A DNA stretch of 42,819 bases, taken from a virus. The number at the start of each line of letters is the position of its first letter. Position 1 is the first letter of the stretch. The DNA is taken from positions 1 to 42,819 of IMG/VR virus record IMGVR_UViG_3300036851_000525; one strand, written 5' to 3'. The notes under the pieces were generated by a model that was not told the origin of the DNA, did not search any database, and saw nothing but the letters and a program-made list of their open reading frames with translations. Both the position numbers and the translations under genes were made by a program. This document shows, in pieces, positions 14,938 through 21,597 of the stretch.

Positions 14938-16299
14938 TCATGACCAACGGTGCACCCCGGGCGCCGGCTCGTCGGTGTAGCGGTGGACCGCGTCCTCCGG
15001 TAACGGGCCGCCGCCATAGCCGATCAGATCCGTGAGCGCCCACACGCAGGCATCGAGCAGATCGAGCCCCGGCACGACCTCCTGGCCGGTGAAGCTCGTC
15101 ATCGCCTCCTCGAGCTCGGGGTGGTAACCGAGGTGGCAGACCTTGCCCTGCTCGTAGAGCATCGCAATCGGATGAGCACGTACCCGCTTCCCGTCTGAAG
15201 CGTGAACGATCCGCACCGGGGCATGGATGCCGGTGTCACGCTGGACGCGGTCAAGCAGCTCCGCCAGCGGTTGGCCACCGTAATTTTTCTCCAGCACCAG
15301 CTTGCCGCCGTGCTGGCGGGCCAGCTCAAGCGCCCGCGTCAACCAAGCGAGCTGAGAGCCGCGGTGAGTCTCGGTGTGAAGGACGTAGAAGCGGTTGTCC
15401 ATCCCGAACCCGGCCACGCAGATCGCCTGCTCCGATGCCGCCCCACCACCGGCAGGGTCGAGGCCGATGCTGATCGCCTGATAGCCGGCATAAGGATCGC
15501 TCTCCGCCCGCTGGTCGTCGATCCAGGCCATCTGCCACAGCGTCCCCTCGATGTCTTCGAGCAGCTCGCCGGCCAGCTCCTGCCTGCCGAGTCGCGTTCC
15601 CCGGTAGCGCTCGACGACCGCCTGAACGAACGCATCGGAGAGATTCGAGAGGTTGTCCTCGGTGCGCATGTGGGTCACCACGTCCGCCTCCTCGCGCACG
15701 ACGCGCTTGACCAGGCGCGTCGGCTTCAGCGTCGTGGTCACGACGATCTGGGCCTTGCCCATCCGGACGGCGAAGCGGATCGCCTGGTCCCACGCCTGCT
15801 CGCCCCAGCGCGGGCGCCAGTTGCGCAGCTCATCACACCAGCATCGCTTGAGGTTCTCGCCCTCGACCTTGACCGCGCCCGAGAAGGCTTCGTCGATCAG
15901 CACCCTCGCGCCAGAGGTCAGCCACAGCTCCCCGAGTGAACGGTTCCAGGTCCGCACCCCGATCCCGCGCCGCTTGAGCGCCGGCAGCAGGCCGGAGACG
16001 CCCTCGACGCACTTGTCGCGCGCCTCGCCGAAGGTCGGGGCAACGATCGCGGAGGCGTCGCCGGCGCCGTCGTCTGCCAGCTCGGCCGCGAGCCATTCGG
16101 CTCCGGTGCGCGTCTTCCCGCCGCCGCGGCCGCCACGCACGAGCCATACCTGCCACTCCTGCTTCGGAGGCAACTGCTCAGGTCGGGCGACCTGCTCCCA
16201 CGGCTCGTAAACGAGCTCGAGCAGCCGGTCGCGCAGCGCCTGCTTGCGCTCAATCGGCCACTCTTGCCAGTCAGGCGGGCTTGCCGCTCGGCTGGCCAT
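14938..16299 (-). CDS. terL: Terminase large subunit
   Basis: A 453-residue packaging motor from the ATG at 16299. Walker A is GGRGGGKT (residues 56-63). The Walker B acid pair is in CWCDEL (about 153-158). A coupling-like TTTLKPT lies at 188-194. The C-terminal RNase H-like nuclease has D281 (SIGLDPAGGG), E337 (LVLEKNYGG) and D416 (LLDACVW). All active-site residues are present, so both ATPase and nuclease should work. It overlaps terS by 29 bp. The motor docks on the portal and cuts concatemers. Confidence 0.95.
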   Translation of the reverse strand: MASRAASPPDWQEWPIERKQALRDRLLELVYEPWEQVARPEQLPPKQEWQVWLVRGGRGGGKTRTGAEWLAAELADDGAGDASAIVAPTFGEARDKCVEGVSGLLPALKRRGIGVRTWNRSLGELWLTSGARVLIDEAFSGAVKVEGENLKRCWCDELRNWRPRWGEQAWDQAIRFAVRMGKAQIVVTTTLKPTRLVKRVVREEADVVTHMRTEDNLSNLSDAFVQAVVERYRGTRLGRQELAGELLEDIEGTLWQMAWIDDQRAESDPYAGYQAISIGLDPAGGGAASEQAICVAGFGMDNRFYVLHTETHRGSQLAWLTRALELARQHGGKLVLEKNYGGQPLAELLDRVQRDTGIHAPVRIVHASDGKRVRAHPIAMLYEQGKVCHLGYHPELEEAMTSFTGQEVVPGLDLLDACVWALTDLIGYGGGPLPEDAVHRYTDEPAPGVHRWS

Positions 16300-16798
16300 C
16301 CATCTGCCCCAGGAGCTTCGCGATCTCCCGATCGAGCTCGGTGATCTCGACGTTCTCGCTGCGCGAGGTGGGCGCACCGGAGAGCAGCTGGATCTTGTCG
16401 ACCGCGATCGCGATCGCGGTCATCAGGCTCACCTTGTCCCGGAAAGTCGGCTCGGCGAGCTCCCCCAGGTGGAAGCCTCCCTCAGCATCGAACTTGTGCA
16501 CCGTCGCCGGCTCGAAGAGCTGGGTGCGGAGCAGCTCCACATCGCTCATCAAGTCCTTGGCGAGCTGGACCCGACGCTGCGCGAGTGTCTTCTCCATCGC
16601 AGCGATTGCCGCTGTCTGCTTTGTTTTCCTGTCGCCTGTGACCCCTGCGCGCTCCGCCCACTTGCTGATCGTCGCCCGCGGGATGTCCATCTGGCGCGCG
16701 GTCTCCGCTGGCCCAAGCTCGACGTAGAGGCGCAGCGCCTCCTCGCGCTGCTGCTCGGTGTAGGTCCGGCGTCCGTTCTGTCGGCCATCCGTGGCCAT
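16271..16798 (-). CDS. terS: Terminase small subunit
   Basis: A 175-residue DNA-recognition subunit. The N-terminal helix-turn-helix (REEALRLYVELGPAETARQM, then IPRATISKWAERAGV, residues about 17-52) is of the type that binds the packaging start site. A central helical oligomerisation region (MEKTLAQRRVQLAKDLMSD) and a C-terminal segment that would contact TerL follow (LGQMDGQPSGKPA). ATG at 16798. A palindrome copy lies 24-38 bp upstream, inside the region where a packaging site would normally be found. Confidence 0.9.
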   Translation of the reverse strand: MATDGRQNGRRTYTEQQREEALRLYVELGPAETARQMDIPRATISKWAERAGVTGDRKTKQTAAIAAMEKTLAQRRVQLAKDLMSDVELLRTQLFEPATVHKFDAEGGFHLGELAEPTFRDKVSLMTAIAIAVDKIQLLSGAPTSRSENVEITELDREIAKLLGQMDGQPSGKPA

Positions 16799-16913
16799 GT
16801 CTTGAGGCTACCCCGCCCTAGTGTCGCTGCGACACCGGCTCGTGCACCACGGCTGGCAGGGCGCTCCCCAGGGCGCTCCACACTCGGGGCACGGCGGGAG
16901 CGAAGGACCGGGC
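16799..16913. other. Gap upstream of terS with a truncated zinc-ribbon frame
   Basis: The ATG at 16921 (minus) overlaps the preceding gene and begins PSLPPCPECGAPWGAP, a normal half zinc ribbon. The frame then loses coding character, passes through the palindrome and runs on inside terS. It may be a decayed small gene, or a gene with a sequence error, with the palindrome placed in its tail. The gap is also where a cos/pac site could lie. Confidence 0.4.
16822..16836. repeat. 15-bp palindrome copy 6, upstream of terS
   Basis: GTGTCGCTGCGACAC, 24-38 bp upstream of the terS ATG. It uses T at the centre instead of A (the same palindrome read from the other strand). Confidence 0.95.
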
Positions 16914-17096
16914 TCAGCCATCCCTCTCCCCGGAGGAGTCGATGTGCTCCAAGGCACGGCGAGCAATCGTCACGTAGTCGTTCGGCCCGCCAAGATTCGC
17001 TATCTCCCTCAGCGCCTCTACCGCTGATTCCAATACTCGCTCTTGCCGCTCGAGGTCGGCTCGATACTCCTCGCCCGGAGAGGGTTGCTTAGCCAC
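16914..17096 (-). CDS. Small hypothetical protein
   Basis: A 60-residue helical protein (EEYRADLERQERVLESAVEAL, then NDYVTIARRALEHIDSSGE). The GTG at 17096 overlaps the TAA of the upstream gene by 8 bp (GTGGCTAA), which favours it over the ATG 15 bp earlier. It looks like a short phage regulator or adaptor. No motif recognised. Confidence 0.6.
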   Translation of the reverse strand: MAKQPSPGEEYRADLERQERVLESAVEALREIANLGGPNDYVTIARRALEHIDSSGERDG

Positions 17097-17253
17097 GGAG
17101 CAGCCTTTCAATCCGTCGCCTCAATCGCATCCACTTCTGCTGGGCGTGAGCGATGCGCTTGTACCTGTCGCGCTGTTGTTCGAGTTGAACCTTGCCCGTG
17201 TCGGAGAACCGGCAGCCGCAGTTGGGGCAGATGCAGACTCCCCGCTCACTCAT
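17089..17253 (-). CDS. Small zinc-ribbon / coiled-coil protein
   Basis: A 54-residue protein starting with ATG at 17253. It opens with a CICPNCGCRF zinc knuckle and continues with a basic helix (QLEQQRDRYKRIAHAQQKW). It overlaps the upstream stop by 8 bp and the downstream start by 8 bp. The combination suggests nucleic-acid binding, but the role is unknown. Confidence 0.6.
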   Translation of the reverse strand: MSERGVCICPNCGCRFSDTGKVQLEQQRDRYKRIAHAQQKWMRLRRRIERLLRG

Positions 17254-17629
17254 CCTGTTCTCCATCCCGTTCCTCTAGGAAGCCGATGGCCTCAAGAGCA
17301 GCACGAGCGTAAGCGTCGGGTCGCCATTGATTTGCTGGCTGCTTGCCTTCGAGATAGCGTCGGATCTCCTCGCCGTGCTGCTCGTAGACCGCCCCAGACG
17401 CTCGCGCGAGAAGCTCCTCCCGCTCTGCTTGGGTAGCGGGGAGGAGGAGGGCGTGAAGCTCTTGCATCTGGGTAGGGACGTGCTGGCCCCGGGGACCAAC
17501 TTGGCTCTCTGTTCCTTGCTCAGAACCGTTGCACCACCAGATCGTGTCGGGGTACGGCTCAACCATCTGCTCGCACTCAGAACACCGCCACACCGTGATC
17601 CTCTCGGGAAGGGGCTGGGGGTCAGGCAC
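17246..17629 (-). CDS. Hypothetical protein with a zinc-ribbon start
   Basis: A 127-residue protein from the GTG at 17629, overlapping the previous gene's stop by 8 bp. It has an N-terminal WRCSECEQMV...WWCNGS metal site and a helical C-terminal half (QAEREELLARASGAVYEQHGE, then AYARAALEAIGFLEE). It is common in composition for phage early genes, with no assigned family. Confidence 0.65.
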   Translation of the reverse strand: MPDPQPLPERITVWRCSECEQMVEPYPDTIWWCNGSEQGTESQVGPRGQHVPTQMQELHALLLPATQAEREELLARASGAVYEQHGEEIRRYLEGKQPANQWRPDAYARAALEAIGFLEERDGEQDE

Positions 17630-17765
17630 GATGCCTCAACTTGTAGACGAATCGCCGCAGCTTTCCGCGCCACGTTCGAGGCGGCACTTCAGCCTCAATG
17701 CGACGAAGGGGATGCACCCTCCAGCGGTTCATGCTCACGCCACGGTGCTTGTTGTAATCAGCCAC
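17622..17765 (-). CDS. Small basic hypothetical protein
   Basis: A 47-residue, Arg-rich protein starting with GTG at 17765 (TAGTG overlap with the gene before). It reads as a basic peptide (NRWRVHPLRRIEAEVPPRTW, then KLRRFVYKLRH). Both ends overlap neighbouring genes, which supports translation. Function unknown. Confidence 0.5.
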   Translation of the reverse strand: MADYNKHRGVSMNRWRVHPLRRIEAEVPPRTWRGKLRRFVYKLRHRA

Positions 17766-17836
17766 TAGTCCTCCCTCCCTGAGACGGGCTGCTCTGGGTT
17801 ATGGCCTTCGCCATTCGGCTTCGGCTGGTCAGGCAT
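17765..17836 (-). CDS. Very small hypothetical peptide
   Basis: A 23-residue frame (ATG at 17836) that overlaps the upstream stop by 8 bp and ends TAG at the next gene's GTG. It is hydrophilic, Pro/Glu-rich and without motif. Kept only because both junctions are exact overlaps, as elsewhere in this operon. Confidence 0.35.
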   Translation of the reverse strand: MPDQPKPNGEGHNPEQPVSGRED

Positions 17837-18122
17837 CGACCACCTCGGGGACCTCCTGCACGTCGACAGCGGGCCACGGCACGCCCTCCGGTTGGCGCTG
17901 CTCGCGTTGCGCTGCCTCCCACTCCTCGGGGCGGCAAGCCCACACGACGGGGAAGTCGTAGCCCTCTAGCTCCTCGGTTATGGCAATCCGGTCGTGCAGC
18001 TGGCCGAGGGCATCCCTCACTTGAACTGACTGGCCGGGTTCGATCATGACCGTCAGGGTAGGACCGACCTGTGTGCCGTACAAGGAATTGTCGGACAGCC
18101 ACGACGACTCGACAAAGGCCAC
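17829..18122 (-). CDS. Hypothetical protein, start uncertain
   Basis: Up to 97 residues from the GTG at 18122. An ATG at 18047 would give 72. The C-terminal part (VRDALGQLHDRIAITEELEGY, then WACRPEEWEAAQREQ) is well formed. The first 25 residues overlap the preceding gene by 70 bp in another frame, yet look coding (ESSWLSDNSLYGTQVGPTL). Either the two genes truly overlap or one gene has been split by a -1 frame change. No family recognised. Confidence 0.55.
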   Translation of the reverse strand: MAFVESSWLSDNSLYGTQVGPTLTVMIEPGQSVQVRDALGQLHDRIAITEELEGYDFPVVWACRPEEWEAAQREQRQPEGVPWPAVDVQEVPEVVDA

Positions 18123-18199
18123 GCGAGTCGTGCTCGCTCCGCGTAGGCATTCAGGGCAGCCTCTAGCCCCTCCTCGTTTGGCTTCATGTTCTCCTTCAT
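18053..18199 (-). CDS. Small hypothetical protein overlapping the next gene
   Basis: A 48-residue frame from the ATG at 18199, which overlaps the HNH stop (ATGA). The first half is a sound helix (EEGLEAALNAYAERARL). The last 23 residues are Arg/Pro/Ser-rich and look non-coding. The change coincides with the start of the frame at 18122, one base offset, so the two may be one gene. Confidence 0.45.
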   Translation of the reverse strand: MKENMKPNEEGLEAALNAYAERARLAWPLSSRRGCPTIPCTAHRSVLP

Positions 18200-18528
18200 G
18201 CTGCCCGTTCCCTCGCCTTGTCGAAGACGTGCTCCATTCCCAGCTCCCGGGCGAACTCGACGGCCGACGCGGGCGGCCACCAGCGGATTCGCTTGTTCTC
18301 GAGCAGCTGGTGGTGGCGCACGCAGATCAGGCCGAGGTTGCGGGCGTCGTCAAGCAGCTCGCGGAGCTTGCGCTCGAACGCCGGCGGGATCGTGACCCGG
18401 GCGCGCTCGGCATCGGTCAGGGAGGCGAAGTGGCGGTACTGGCGCTTGATGCGCGACTGCGAGAGGAAGTGGTGCTTCGTGGGGCGGCCGGAGCAGGTGC
18501 CGTCGGCGAAGGCGCAGACCGCTCTCAT
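18196..18528 (-). CDS. HNH nuclease-like protein
   Basis: A 110-residue protein from the ATG at 18528 (overlapping the upstream TGA). It has an N-terminal CAFADGTCSGRPTKHHFLSQ site and a C-terminal RNLGLICVRHHQLLENKR, the two halves of a compact HNH fold: Cys-x6-Cys, HH, then C-x-x-HH. The spacing is short, like restriction- or recombination-associated HNH nucleases of phages. It is embedded in the early operon with exact overlaps and so is probably an operon member rather than a recent insertion. Confidence 0.7.
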   Translation of the reverse strand: MRAVCAFADGTCSGRPTKHHFLSQSRIKRQYRHFASLTDAERARVTIPPAFERKLRELLDDARNLGLICVRHHQLLENKRIRWWPPASAVEFARELGMEHVFDKARERAA

Positions 18529-18656
18529 GGCAGCCACCAGGCCCGAATGATCGGCCACATGCGCTGCCCCTCGGCGGGATCGCCCACTCCGAGATCGACG
18601 GCGGCCAGATCGAAGCCGAGGCGCTGGAGGAAACGACGGCGCAGCTCGCTATCCAT
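18525..18656 (-). CDS. Small hypothetical protein
   Basis: A 43-residue protein (ATG at 18656) with an N-terminal helix (SELRRRFLQRLGFDLAAVDLG) and a Trp-rich end (MWPIIRAWWLP). It overlaps the upstream gene by 8 bp and the HNH gene by 4 bp. Function unknown. Confidence 0.5.
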   Translation of the reverse strand: MDSELRRRFLQRLGFDLAAVDLGVGDPAEGQRMWPIIRAWWLP

Positions 18657-18855
18657 CGTCGACCTCTGATGGCGCGTTCTCCACGAGCGCGAACAAGCGC
18701 TTGACGTGCCCGTTCGACAGAGTGACGTCGACCAGCGCGAGGTCATCCGGCTCTGTCGGGTCGAGCTTCGTACTCGGCGGCCCCTTCATGGCCCCACGGA
18801 CATGCATCGCCAAGTCGTCCAACAACGTCAAGGCTTCGTCGTGCCAGCCGCTCAT
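18649..18855 (-). CDS. Small hypothetical protein
   Basis: A 68-residue protein (ATG at 18855, overlapping the TGA before it). It starts with a helix (WHDEALTLLDDLAMHVRGAM) and ends with DDLALVDVTLSNGHVKRLFALVE. No motif; it looks like a small alpha/beta phage protein. Confidence 0.6.
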   Translation of the reverse strand: MSGWHDEALTLLDDLAMHVRGAMKGPPSTKLDPTEPDDLALVDVTLSNGHVKRLFALVENAPSEVDDG

Positions 18856-19076
18856 GCGAGCAACCGATCCAGTTCGTCCTCGCTGCGCTTCGGCCAGCGA
18901 CGCCGGCAGGCTTGGGTAGAGGCGCAGACCGTGTAGCTCTGCCCGACGAGGCGGCCCTCGAACTCGTACTCGCCTCCGACCGTCTTGAAGCCGCGCGTTC
19001 CCACTCGGCCGCACTGCTCGCAACGCTGCTTGCCGGCGGGGTCGTGGCCGTGGGTGGAGTGGCGGCGGGGCTTCAT
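18852..19076 (-). CDS. Zinc-ribbon protein
   Basis: A 74-residue protein from the ATG at 19076. It carries a zinc site (RCEQCGRVGTRGF ... VCASTQACRRRW) in a small beta-rich body. It is the first gene after the attP region in the leftward direction. A palindrome copy lies 17-31 bp upstream of its start. Confidence 0.6.
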   Translation of the reverse strand: MKPRRHSTHGHDPAGKQRCEQCGRVGTRGFKTVGGEYEFEGRLVGQSYTVCASTQACRRRWPKRSEDELDRLLA

Positions 19077-19299
19077 GCCGCCACCTGAGCCGGTGTCGCA
19101 GCGACACTCGCGCGCCAATAATGCGCGCCAATCGCTGGCGCGCACGCGAGGCGAGGCGCGGCCGACACGGGTCCAGACGCCGCATCGACGCTGGGATCAC
19201 GCCCGCGCAGGCGGGGCTTTTCAGATGTAATACATGCGGTCGATTCCGCTCTAGATACCCGCGCGCGCGGGGTGCGCGCCAATTCTGGACGCCAATGGC
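19077..19299. other. Putative attP region with paired arm-type sites
   Basis: This non-coding stretch follows the integrase stop. It holds four direct repeats of TGCGCGCCAAT type: 19110-19119 and 19123-19132 on the left, 19274-19283 and (imperfect) 19287-19296 on the right, each pair 13 bp apart and all in one orientation. They flank about 140 bp holding two G/C hairpins (19202-19215 and 19258-19272) and a T-arm-like hairpin GCGGTCGATTCCGC (19236-19249). This is the layout expected of a tyrosine-recombinase attP with P and P' arms; the core may match the 3' end of a host tRNA gene. Confidence 0.65.
19093..19107. repeat. 15-bp palindrome copy 7, at the edge of attP
   Basis: GTGTCGCAGCGACAC, 17-31 bp upstream of the zinc-ribbon gene start and directly beside the first arm-type repeat. 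Confidence 0.95.
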
Positions 19300-20436
19300 T
19301 CATCCAGACGCCCCCGCTAGGTAGGCGTCGAGCAGCCCCGCGGCCTCGGACTCAGAGCCCGGCATCAGATGCCCGTAGAGGTCGAAGGTCGTCTGGATTG
19401 AGGCGTGGCCCATGTAGGACTGCAGGGCCTTCGCGTTGACGCCGGCGGCGATCGAGAGCGCAGCGAAGGTGTGGCGGCACTCGTGGAAGGTGACCCGCTC
19501 GAGCTCCTTCCCCCACGCCTCATCCGCGCGGCGCTGGACACCCTCCGCGTAGAACGGGCGTGTCTCGATGGCGCCGAAGGCAAGCTCTCCCCCACGGCGA
19601 CCGGAGGCCAGCAGGTGAGCAGCGAGGGGCACTCGCAGCGTCTCGGGGATCGGCACCCGGCGGCGGTTGCGGCCCTTGGTCTCGATCCGCCCGGCCTCGA
19701 AGTCCCAGCCGTAGCGGACGTGGATCACCCGCTGCTCGAGGTCGATCAGCTCGGCCGGGAGCGCCTGCAGCTCGCCGCGGCGCAGGCCGGTGTAGAACGC
19801 CGTCGCCCAGATCGCCCGGTCGCGCTCGGGCACGGCCGCGATGAGGGCCTTGGCCTCGACCGCCGTGGCGATCCTCTCCCGCCTCGAGCGCACGGCCGGC
19901 AGGCGCAGGCCCTCGGTCGGGTTGCGCTCCACCTTCCCCTGCTCGACCAGACGGCGCATGATCGCCTTGAGCGGGATCACGCTCGACTGCACGGTCGCCG
20001 GCGCCAGGCCGGAACCGACGAGCTCGTCGACCAGCTCCTGGAGGTCGACGCGGCGCAGGTCGGAGACCGGCTCGGGCCCGAGCTCGGGCAGGACGCGCAG
20101 GCGCAGGTTTTGCTCGTAACCGCGCACGGCCGAGGGCTTGTAGGGCTCGCCCGATCGGTTGCGCACCACCCCGCGCCGGGCGAGGTCGACCCACTCGTTG
20201 ACCGCCTCAGCGACGGTCTGGCGGCTGCCCGCGGCGACCTCGCGGCCGCGGCGCAGGGCGATCTTCGCGTCCCGGCGCCAGGCCTTAGCCGCGGTCTCGT
20301 TCGTAAAGGTGCGGCAGATCCGCTGCCCGGTTGCGTTATCCCACACCCTCGCCTGATAGGTCGGCTCGCAGTTGCAGCGCCCGCCAGCGCGTGAGCGGCA
20401 CTGGCGCTGGTGGCGCACGTCGATCCCGTTGGCCAC
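19300..20436 (-). CDS. int: Tyrosine integrase
   Basis: A 378-residue site-specific recombinase from the GTG at 20436, which has a GGAGGA ribosome-binding site 6-8 bp upstream. The N-terminus has a Cys-rich arm-binding start (CRSRAGGRCNC) and an AP2-like strand region. A SAM-like core-binding domain spans about 75-175. The catalytic domain has R219 (YTGLRRGEL), H318-x-x-R321 (HECRHTF), H344 (YMGHASIQTT) and Y354 (FDLYGHL). All catalytic residues are present. It integrates and, with the excisionase, excises the prophage. Confidence 0.95.
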   Translation of the reverse strand: MANGIDVRHQRQCRSRAGGRCNCEPTYQARVWDNATGQRICRTFTNETAAKAWRRDAKIALRRGREVAAGSRQTVAEAVNEWVDLARRGVVRNRSGEPYKPSAVRGYEQNLRLRVLPELGPEPVSDLRRVDLQELVDELVGSGLAPATVQSSVIPLKAIMRRLVEQGKVERNPTEGLRLPAVRSRRERIATAVEAKALIAAVPERDRAIWATAFYTGLRRGELQALPAELIDLEQRVIHVRYGWDFEAGRIETKGRNRRRVPIPETLRVPLAAHLLASGRRGGELAFGAIETRPFYAEGVQRRADEAWGKELERVTFHECRHTFAALSIAAGVNAKALQSYMGHASIQTTFDLYGHLMPGSESEAAGLLDAYLAGASG

Positions 20437-20467
20437 GGGGTTCCTCCTCGGTTGGGGTCGAGCGATG

Positions 20468-20686
20468 CTAGGCACGGCCGTTCCCGCTCGACAAGGTGCC
20501 CCGCGAGGCCTTCTCCGCATAGCGCTCAAGTTCCGCCACCGGGACTAGGCGCAGGCTCCCCTCGCGGATCAGCTGCAGGTGGGGCTGGACGTACTTCTCG
20601 AAGCTCGTCAGCCCGATCCCCAGCGAGGCCGCGGCCTCCTCGCGGGTGAGCGCGACACGAGGAACGGGCGCGACTTGGACGCTCAC
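20468..20686 (-). CDS. Excisionase-like small DNA-binding protein
   Basis: A 72-residue protein from the GTG at 20686 (GTGA overlap with the membrane peptide). It carries a winged HTH of the MerR/excisionase type (ALTREEAAASLGIGLTSFEKY, then a wing GSLRLVPVAELERYAEKAS). Placed 31 bp upstream of int in the same operon, it is the likely recombination directionality factor. Many helix_17 proteins of this kind are also simple regulators. Confidence 0.75.
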   Translation of the reverse strand: MSVQVAPVPRVALTREEAAASLGIGLTSFEKYVQPHLQLIREGSLRLVPVAELERYAEKASRGTLSSGNGRA

Positions 20687-20841
20687 GCGACGCCCTTCGT
20701 GGAGCTCAGCCCGGCGACCGTCCCGACCAGCAGGCACAGCCCGCCCACGATCGGCAGCCGGCCGTCGGCACCGACGAACTCGAAGATCAGCCCGACGGCG
20801 ATCGACCACATGCCGATCGCGAGTGCGAAGGCGGCACTCAT
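20683..20841 (-). CDS. Small membrane protein
   Basis: A 52-residue protein with two hydrophobic segments (ALAIGMWSIAVGLIFEFVG and LPIVGGLCLLVGTVAGL). ATG at 20841 overlaps the upstream TGA, and its TGA overlaps the excisionase GTG. Likely a two-helix inner-membrane protein. Function unknown. Confidence 0.65.
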   Translation of the reverse strand: MSAAFALAIGMWSIAVGLIFEFVGADGRLPIVGGLCLLVGTVAGLSSTKGVA

Positions 20842-21110
20842 CGTCCCCTCCGCAGCACGAGGGTCTGATCTTCGGAGCCCACCGGGCCGGGCGCAAGAGG
20901 AACACCGGGAGCCGTCTTGACCCGGTGCGGCGCCGCGGCCCGGTCGACCCCGACTGCGGCCTTGAGCTTCTGGTCGAGCCGCTCGCAGGCGATGAAGATC
21001 TCGCCCGCATCCTCTGGGGCGATCAGGTCGTGGGCCAGCGCGTCGCGGGTCTCCAGCCTGATCCGGCGGATCAGGCTGGACGTCGCGATCTCGAAGACGA
21101 GCAGCGTCAT
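20838..21110 (-). CDS. Hypothetical protein
   Basis: A 90-residue protein (ATG at 21110), with helices IRLETRDALAHDLIAPEDAG and ACERLDQKLKAAVGVDRA and a basic C-terminus. It overlaps the zinc-ribbon gene upstream and the membrane peptide downstream by 4 bp each. No recognised family. Confidence 0.6.
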   Translation of the reverse strand: MTLLVFEIATSSLIRRIRLETRDALAHDLIAPEDAGEIFIACERLDQKLKAAVGVDRAAAPHRVKTAPGVPLAPGPVGSEDQTLVLRRGR

Positions 21111-21325
21111 GCCGCCGCCCAGGCCGGGCCCTCGGCCAGGCAGACGAACACGTGCGGGTCGCCCTGGGCTGTGTGGATGACGTAGGAGCTGATCTTGCGG
21201 GCGCGGGTGCAGGAGCGGCAGCGGGCGTAGAGGCTGCCGAGGGTGCCGCGTACGACGTCGAGGCGGCCGCCGCAATCGAGGCAGCCCGGTTCGGTTCGCA
21301 TCCCGGCGAGGGAGAGGCGGTGCAT
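21107..21325 (-). CDS. Zinc-ribbon protein
   Basis: A 72-residue protein (ATG at 21325) with a four-Cys ribbon: CLDCGGRLDV ... RCRSCTRA, followed by a beta strand end (DPHVFVCLAEG). Small phage zinc ribbons of this type may bind nucleic acid or RNA polymerase, but nothing here is specific. Confidence 0.65.
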   Translation of the reverse strand: MHRLSLAGMRTEPGCLDCGGRLDVVRGTLGSLYARCRSCTRARKISSYVIHTAQGDPHVFVCLAEGPAWAAA

Positions 21326-21597
21326 CAGCCCCTCCCCGGCAGCGGCGCGAACATGAGCTGCTTGCCGTTCGCCTCGAACATCACCTTCAGGTGGATGAAC
21401 AGGTCGGCGATCGCCTCCGTGTCGTCGTCGTAGCCCCACATCTGAAGGCCGCCCTTGGAGTCGTCGTTCAGGAAGACGATGCACTTCACGTCGTCCACCT
21501 GGTCGCCCTTCTCGTCGAGGACGGCAGTCATCTCGGCGCAGAGCCGGGTCAGCCGATCGAACGGCTCGCCTTCGTTGCGACGGGCATCGAAACTCAC
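21325..21597 (-). CDS. Hypothetical protein
   Basis: A 90-residue protein from the GTG at 21597, overlapping the stop of the upstream gene. It reads as an alpha/beta fold (FDRLTRLCAEMTAVLDEKGD, VDDVKCIVFLNDDSKGG, EAIADLFIHLKVMFEANG). No known motif. The tight coupling suggests joint expression with the neighbouring coiled-coil/zinc protein. Confidence 0.65.
   Translation of the reverse strand: MSFDARRNEGEPFDRLTRLCAEMTAVLDEKGDQVDDVKCIVFLNDDSKGGLQMWGYDDDTEAIADLFIHLKVMFEANGKQLMFAPLPGRG

Noticed and set aside
19194-19272. Two CRISPR-like G/C hairpins resembling type I-E repeats
   Set aside because: Only two units, their centres are about 56 bp apart rather than the 61 bp of type I-E, the flanks do not match, and they lie in the attP region with no cas genes.
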